A DNA stretch of 9,936 bases, from contig WJJK01000201.1 in the NCBI GenBank assembly GCA_014729705.1, forward strand, positions 1 to 9,936, given 5' to 3'. Positions 6,161 to 9,936 of the stretch are shown here, piece by piece (within the stretch, counting starts at the first letter, position 1; every line of letters begins with the position of its first letter). The position numbers and the translations under genes are program-made. The notes under the pieces were generated by a model. The model was not told where the DNA came from, made no database searches, and saw only the letters and a program-made list of their open reading frames with translations. This stretch comes from Candidatus Altarchaeales archaeon (GTDB taxonomy: Archaea > Altiarchaeota > Altiarchaeia > IMC4 > SCGC-AAA252-I15).

Positions 6161-7189
6161 TCAGGTTTTTTCTATTGACTCTATTTTTACCTCAAACTTC
6201 AGAGTCTGCCCCGCAAGAGGGTGGTTGAAGTCTAATGTGACTGTGGATTCATTGTACTCTAAAACCTTAGCGGGCCCCATTTGCGTCGCTATGTTCCCTC
6301 TCTGGGGGGTAACGTGTATTAATATGTCGGTTTCGTTGGCTGTTACGGGGGCCACGCCGAAAACGGTGTCGATGCTTGCGTTTGCCCCTGGATCGTATCT
6401 TATGACCACTGACTCATCCAATATTTCAAGCACGGTCATAGGCCAGCCCACGTATCGGGGGTTGTCTTCCGGGGCCTGGAATACCATGCCCTCAACAGGT
6501 TCCCTGCCGATCACGGCTTTGAAGTCGGATAGGCTTACGTTCTGCACTCGGGGGCTGGTCTGCACCCGGGGTACGGTCTGAATCAATTGGGGGTTGTATT
6601 GGCCGTAGGCTTGGGAGGGGTTTAGCGTGATTTTTTTGGTCTGATTCTCCTTCATGCCAATCAAAGCCGATTCAATGCCTGGGAGAAACTGGTTTGAACC
6701 CGGTCGAATGGGGAGTGGCCCGTACTCCCTTAAAGGCTCGTATACGCCCTCCCGTTTCGCCAGATACTCGTAGGATGTGTCAAATAATGAGTTGTTTTCC
6801 GTTCGCGCCACGTAGTTTATCCGCACCACGTCCCCCTCAGATACTGTTTTTTCTCCTAGGAGGGGTTCGGTGGGTCCGCCTGGCGTGGTGGGGCTTAAAT
6901 CCCCGCCTTCAAGCATTGCCGGAAGGTATAGGTATCCTGCAACCAGCAACCCCGCTAGTATGAATCCTGCGATAAGCTGGACGTATTTGTTGTTTAAGTC
7001 TAGGGTGAATTCCTCGCCTGAATAGCCCTCCCCCCCGGATTCGGCAGGGGTTTCCTTGTTTTCAGGTTCTTTTTCTATCTTCTTTTCGCTGGGTTTTCCA
7101 GGTTTTTCCGAAGTCTTGTTTTCTTTTTTCTTGTTTTCCTCTGGCCGGGGTTTCTGATCCTTTTTTTCGGGGTTTTGCTCATCCATCAT
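6161..7189 (-). CDS. Membrane-anchored SlyD-like FKBP peptidyl-prolyl isomerase
   Basis: This is a prolyl cis-trans isomerase (EC 5.2.1.8) of the SlyD/long archaeal FKBP type. From the ATG at 7189 (342 residues; an ATG at 7186 and a TTG at 7192 are alternatives) it has a very charged, Lys/Glu/Pro-rich tail of about 66 residues, one transmembrane helix at about 70-91, a short Pro/Gly linker, then the FKBP fold. Landmarks are GDVVRINYVA (about 119-128), GSNQFLPGIESALIGM (164-179), AYGQYNPQLIQTVPR and the SlyD-type return strand DFNHPLAGQ (320-328). The insert between the last two is about 110 residues, much longer than the roughly 60-residue SlyD flap. Six N-x-S/T sequons follow the helix, fitting an outward-facing, glycosylated folding factor for exported proteins. 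It is convergent with polB and divergent from hisS. Confidence 0.92.
   Translation of the reverse strand: MMDEQNPEKKDQKPRPEENKKKENKTSEKPGKPSEKKIEKEPENKETPAESGGEGYSGEEFTLDLNNKYVQLIAGFILAGLLVAGYLYLPAMLEGGDLSPTTPGGPTEPLLGEKTVSEGDVVRINYVARTENNSLFDTSYEYLAKREGVYEPLREYGPLPIRPGSNQFLPGIESALIGMKENQTKKITLNPSQAYGQYNPQLIQTVPRVQTSPRVQNVSLSDFKAVIGREPVEGMVFQAPEDNPRYVGWPMTVLEILDESVVIRYDPGANASIDTVFGVAPVTANETDILIHVTPQRGNIATQMGPAKVLEYNESTVTLDFNHPLAGQTLKFEVKIESIEKT
6166..6188 (+). terminator. T-runs downstream of polB, inside the FKBP 3' end
   Basis: Six T (6166-6171) and five T (6184-6188) follow the polB stop by about 30-50 bases, in the stretch encoding the FKBP C terminus. They are the first strong T-runs after polB and are the likely archaeal termination signals for the phosphatase-polB transcript. 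Confidence 0.4.
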
Positions 7190-7224
7190 CAATCAATGCG
7201 GGGAAATAATCGTCGTCTCACTAG

Positions 7225-7232
7225 ATTTATTA
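7225..7232 (-). promoter_or_regulatory. Possible TATA box of the FKBP gene
   Basis: TAATAAAT on the minus strand lies 36-43 bases before the ATG at 7189, which would give a leader of roughly 14 bases. No Shine-Dalgarno-like sequence is evident in that leader. The roughly 99-bp divergent spacer (7190-7288) also contains the hisS promoter and no visible gene or RNA. Confidence 0.3.
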
Positions 7233-7261
7233 CGCCTCAAACGCATTCTCTATGAATAAGA

Positions 7262-7278
7262 GTATACAGGTATAAAAA
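7262..7278 (+). promoter_or_regulatory. Probable hisS promoter (TATA region)
   Basis: Two boxes lie close together: GTATAC (7262-7267), centred about 25 bases before the hisS ATG at 7289, and TATAAAAA (7271-7278), a better TATA match but only 11-18 bases before the ATG. The first would give a leaderless message. If the second is the true box, transcription would start inside the annotated coding region. This unit probably drives hisS, trmG10 and the DJ-1-like gene. Confidence 0.4.
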
Positions 7279-7288
7279 ATATTTCGCC

Positions 7289-8548
7289 ATGAGATTTATC
7301 AGGCCTAAGGGTACCCGGGATTTCACAGCTGATCAGGTGAGTGAGCGGTTTCAGGTTTTATCGGTTTTGCGTGCTACGTCGGCTTGTTGGGGTTATAACG
7401 AGATTATGACCCCCGCCTTTGAGGGTCTTGATCTTTTTCTCGCTAAATCGGGGGAGGAGATTAGATCCCACCTCTATGAGTTCAGCGATAAGGGGGGGAG
7501 AAGAATCTGTCTTAGGCCTGAGGCTACCGCTCAGGTTGCGCGCTTCTACTGCCAAACCCTTAGGAGCCTGCCTAAACCCCAAAGGTACGTCTACTTTGGG
7601 CCTATGTATCGCTATGAGGAGCCTCAGAAAAACAGGTACAGGGAGTTTTATCAGTTTGGGGCTGAGCTTTTAGGCGTGAAATCGCCTGCCGCGGATGCGG
7701 AGGTGTTGGCTCTTGCCTGTGATTGCCTGAATTCCCTTGGCCTTGAATATGAGTTGAGGGTCAGCAACCTGGCTTTCATTAGAGGCTACCTAAAATCCGA
7801 AGGTCTTGACGTGAAATCCCAGGATAAGGTGATCCACCTGCTTGATAAGGACGAGTTTGAGGGTTTATGGGAGTTGATTTCAGAGGATAAGTTCAAACAA
7901 ATCCTTGATTGTAAGTCGTGTGAGGGGGATTTTGAGGGTAAGGTGGGTGATGCTGCGAAGCTTTGTGGGGTTGGATGTGAGCTTGCAGGCGGGTTCTCGG
8001 AAACCCTAAGTATTTTACGTGAAAACGAGGTTGACTTCACCCTGGACTTTAGCATGGCCCGTGGGTTGGATTACTATACCGGGTTGGTTTTCGACGTTAA
8101 GGTGGGGGGGCTTGGCGCTCAAAACCAGGTTGCAGGCGGTGGGCGCTATGATAAACTGATTGAGTTGTTTGGGGGGCCGTCTACGCCGGCTATCGGGTTT
8201 GCCTTCGGCTTCGACCGGTTGGTTGACGCCCTAAGGCTTCAGGGGCATGAATTCATGGAGCCTGAAACGGATGTGGTGGTTGTGGGTATGAAGGGGTGCG
8301 CAAGCTATGGTTTCTCGGTAGCCCAGCTTTTAAGGGATGCCCTTGATTTTGTGGTCGAGCAGGAGATATCAGGCAGGGGTGTTGGGAAGACCCTTTCACA
8401 TGCCTCAGATGCGGGTGTGAAGTATGCCGTGATTTTAGGGCAGACGGAATTCGATAATCGGAGTGTGACTGTTAAGGATCTTGGTCGGGGTGTTCAGGAG
8501 ACCGTGTCCTTGGATGGTTTAGTGGATTGGTTTTTTGAAAGAATTTAG
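7289..8548 (+). CDS. hisS: Histidyl-tRNA synthetase (archaeal type)
   Basis: HisRS (EC 6.1.1.21) charges tRNA-His. The 419-residue class II enzyme starts with RPKGTRDF (5-12), supporting the ATG at 7289. Motif 2 is YRYEEPQ with R108, followed by YREFYQFG (117-124). The histidine-specific loop RGLDYYTG carries R258, and motif 3 GFAFGFDRL carries R310. The EEPQ...REF form of motif 2 is archaeal rather than the common bacterial sequence. A roughly 100-residue anticodon-binding domain ends the protein. The insertion domain contains a C-x2-C (208, 211) and a C-x3-C (226, 230), possibly a metal site. The gene prefers T- and G-ending codons, unlike polB upstream. The stop codon directly abuts the ATG of the tRNA methyltransferase gene, so they are co-transcribed. 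Confidence 0.97.
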   Translation: MRFIRPKGTRDFTADQVSERFQVLSVLRATSACWGYNEIMTPAFEGLDLFLAKSGEEIRSHLYEFSDKGGRRICLRPEATAQVARFYCQTLRSLPKPQRYVYFGPMYRYEEPQKNRYREFYQFGAELLGVKSPAADAEVLALACDCLNSLGLEYELRVSNLAFIRGYLKSEGLDVKSQDKVIHLLDKDEFEGLWELISEDKFKQILDCKSCEGDFEGKVGDAAKLCGVGCELAGGFSETLSILRENEVDFTLDFSMARGLDYYTGLVFDVKVGGLGAQNQVAGGGRYDKLIELFGGPSTPAIGFAFGFDRLVDALRLQGHEFMEPETDVVVVGMKGCASYGFSVAQLLRDALDFVVEQEISGRGVGKTLSHASDAGVKYAVILGQTEFDNRSVTVKDLGRGVQETVSLDGLVDWFFERI

Positions 8549-9493
8549 ATGGATTATTTTTTGCGTTTATCCGGGGAGCACCCTACGTTAGCTGAGGCGG
8601 AGGTTGCCGCCGTCCTTGAGTCCTATCAAAGAGAGTTTTCCCTAAAGGCTGTGGGGGATAGGTGGTTTTTGGTTTCAACGGAAGCCGACCCTCTCTTCGC
8701 CTCCCGGCCGGCTTTCACGCAGAAGGCATATCAAGTCGTCTCCTTTGCGAATTCCTTGGCTGAGTTGACGGGGGATTTATATGATGTTTTATGTGATTTT
8801 GATAGTTTCCGCATAGACGACGCGCCTGGAGGGGTGAGAAACCAGTTGGGTGGGAGGCTCTCGGATCTGGATCTTAAGGTTGATTTAAGTAACCCCAGCC
8901 AGAGGGTGGGTGTGGTTGAGGTTGACGGGTTTTTTGCGGCGGGCCTTAGGATGCCTGTGGCAGGGGGTTTTGAGTCCAGGAAACCGCAGTTTAGGCCATA
9001 CTTTCACCCAACCAGCATGCACCCGAAGTATGCTCGGGCTCTTGTGAACCTGTCTCGGGTGGACGCCTCCTCCCTCTTGCTTGATCCTTTCTGCGGCGCC
9101 GGAGGGATTCTGATTGAGGCGGCGTTGATGGGGGTGGAATCCGTGGGCTGGGATATTGATGAGAGGATGGTTGAAGGTTGCAGGGAGAATCTTAAATTTT
9201 TGGGTTTGGAAGGTGAAGTCCGTTTAGCTGATGCGTTGTCTCCTCAAGGGGAGGTCTTCGATGCCTGCGCCACCGACCCCCCCTATGGTCGTTCAAGCTA
9301 TACCTCGGTTGAGACTAGGGAACTGTATAACAGGTTTATCGGGAATGCGTCGAATTTCCTGTCACAGGGTTTTTTGGTATTGGTTGTCCCGGATTTCATC
9401 GACTTGGATTCAGGTGATTTCGGTGTGGAGGATGTTTTTAATGTCCGGGTTCATAAGAGTTTAACGCGTAAAATATTTGTGCTTAGAAAATGA
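8549..9493 (+). CDS. trmG10: tRNA (guanine(10)-N2)-methyltransferase, THUMP-containing (TrmG10/Trm11 family)
   Basis: The enzyme is predicted to methylate N2 of G10 in tRNA with S-adenosylmethionine; archaeal relatives make both m2G10 and m2,2G10 (EC 2.1.1.213). The N-terminal half is a THUMP-type RNA-binding region with typical landmarks ASRPAFTQKAY (51-61) and KVDLSNP (110-116). The junction RKPQFRPYFHP (144-154) with MHPKYARALVNL is characteristic of this family. The Rossmann methyltransferase half has motif I LLDPFCGAGG (177-186), acidic residues WDID (201-204) and ADAL (D228), and the catalytic motif IV DPPYG (243-247) of amino-methyltransferases. The 314 residues are slightly short for the family. 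It begins with no gap after hisS and overlaps the next gene in ATGA, so it is the middle gene of an operon centred on tRNA function. Confidence 0.93.
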   Translation: MDYFLRLSGEHPTLAEAEVAAVLESYQREFSLKAVGDRWFLVSTEADPLFASRPAFTQKAYQVVSFANSLAELTGDLYDVLCDFDSFRIDDAPGGVRNQLGGRLSDLDLKVDLSNPSQRVGVVEVDGFFAAGLRMPVAGGFESRKPQFRPYFHPTSMHPKYARALVNLSRVDASSLLLDPFCGAGGILIEAALMGVESVGWDIDERMVEGCRENLKFLGLEGEVRLADALSPQGEVFDACATDPPYGRSSYTSVETRELYNRFIGNASNFLSQGFLVLVVPDFIDLDSGDFGVEDVFNVRVHKSLTRKIFVLRK

Positions 9494-9936
9494 AGGTCTT
9501 GATGGTGGTAGCGAAGGAGGGTTTCAGGGATCCTGAGTATTTCACGCCCCGGAGGGTGTTTGATGACACCGGCTTTGAGGTTGTAGTAGCATCCGACTCC
9601 CTGGGACAGGCAAGGGGGCTTGAGGGAGGTAGCGTTGAAGTGGACGTCAAGATAGCGGACGTTGAAGTACAACTTTTCGACGCAGTAATATTCATCGGAG
9701 GCGGGGGCGCGAAAAAGTTTTTTGATTATGAACCCGCACTGGATCTTGCTAAAACAACACAGTTCTCAGGGAAATTATTGGCAGCCATCTGCATAGCACC
9801 AGTCTTACTCGCCAAAGCAGGGGTTTTGGGTGGGAAGAAGGCAACAGTCTGGTCTTCCCCCCCAGACCAAACCCCGGTTGAGCAACTGAGGGGGCATGGC
9901 GCCGAATACGTGGATGAACCAGTAGTCGAAGACGGA
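9490..9936 (+). CDS. DJ-1/PfpI family protein, 3' end outside the window
   Basis: The visible 149 codons start MKVLMVVAKEGFRDPEY and follow the flavodoxin-like DJ-1/PfpI fold: a first beta strand, an acidic residue (E16) four positions before P20 as in human DJ-1, the strand FEVVVAS, FDAVIFIGGGGA, and the nucleophile elbow AICIAPVLLAKAG with C101. The residue after this cysteine is isoleucine, not the histidine of PfpI-type peptidases, so a Cys-His protease-like dyad is absent. Relatives include glyoxalase III/deglycase-like proteins, chaperones and amidotransferase-like domains; I cannot choose between them. The ATG overlaps the trmG10 stop (ATGA, 9490-9493), indicating translational coupling. 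The open frame runs off the right edge with no stop; about 20-40 more residues would be expected. Confidence 0.9.
   Translation, partial: MKVLMVVAKEGFRDPEYFTPRRVFDDTGFEVVVASDSLGQARGLEGGSVEVDVKIADVEVQLFDAVIFIGGGGAKKFFDYEPALDLAKTTQFSGKLLAAICIAPVLLAKAGVLGGKKATVWSSPPDQTPVEQLRGHGAEYVDEPVVEDG

Noticed and set aside
7186..7192. Start of the FKBP gene at TTG 7192
   Set aside because: TTG gives only one extra residue, and two ATG codons (7189, 7186) follow directly. ATG at 7189 was preferred.

Overview
The window looks like ordinary chromosome from an archaeon. It carries an archaeal family B DNA polymerase ending in a PCNA-binding peptide, an archaeal-type histidyl-tRNA synthetase, and the archaeal two-domain tRNA G10 methyltransferase. 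Very short or absent leaders and AT-rich boxes about 25-30 bases before several start codons also fit. Paired cysteines in the polymerase, matching positions that form disulfides in hyperthermophile enzymes, hint at a thermophilic lineage. I cannot name the phylum from this sequence. I see no mobile element, integrase, tRNA, rRNA, CRISPR array or origin.

Layout, left to right: an unrecognised membrane protein (34-870, +); dapB (871-1683, -); purE (1701-2084, +); dapF (2073-2933, -); a HAD-IIA phosphatase (3037-3831, +) overlapping polB (3828-6137, +) by ATGA; a membrane-anchored SlyD-like FKBP prolyl isomerase (6161-7189, -); then a co-directional run of hisS (7289-8548), a TrmG10-type methyltransferase (8549-9493) and a DJ-1/PfpI-family gene that starts at 9490 and leaves the window. 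No gene-free stretch exceeds about 100 bases.

Gene packing is extreme and strands alternate. The convergent pairs are separated by 0 bp (membrane protein/dapB), overlap by 12 bp (purE/dapF), or have a 23-bp gap (polB/FKBP). The divergent pairs have spacers of 17, 103 and about 99 bp. Two convergent ends carry perfect 8-bp inverted repeats that could act as bidirectional 3'-end structures, and the polB/FKBP junction also has T-runs on both strands.

Functionally the window covers lysine/diaminopimelate synthesis (dapB, dapF), purine synthesis (purE), DNA replication with an associated phosphatase, protein folding at the cell surface (FKBP), and tRNA-His charging plus tRNA modification (hisS, trmG10). 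I found no convincing new defence or mobile system. The points most worth a second look are the C-terminally short PurE lacking a histidine common in class I enzymes, the sequon-rich membrane FKBP with an apparently enlarged insert domain, the two junction hairpins, a possible four-cysteine site in HisRS, and the T-ending codon preference of hisS-trmG10 compared with neighbouring genes.
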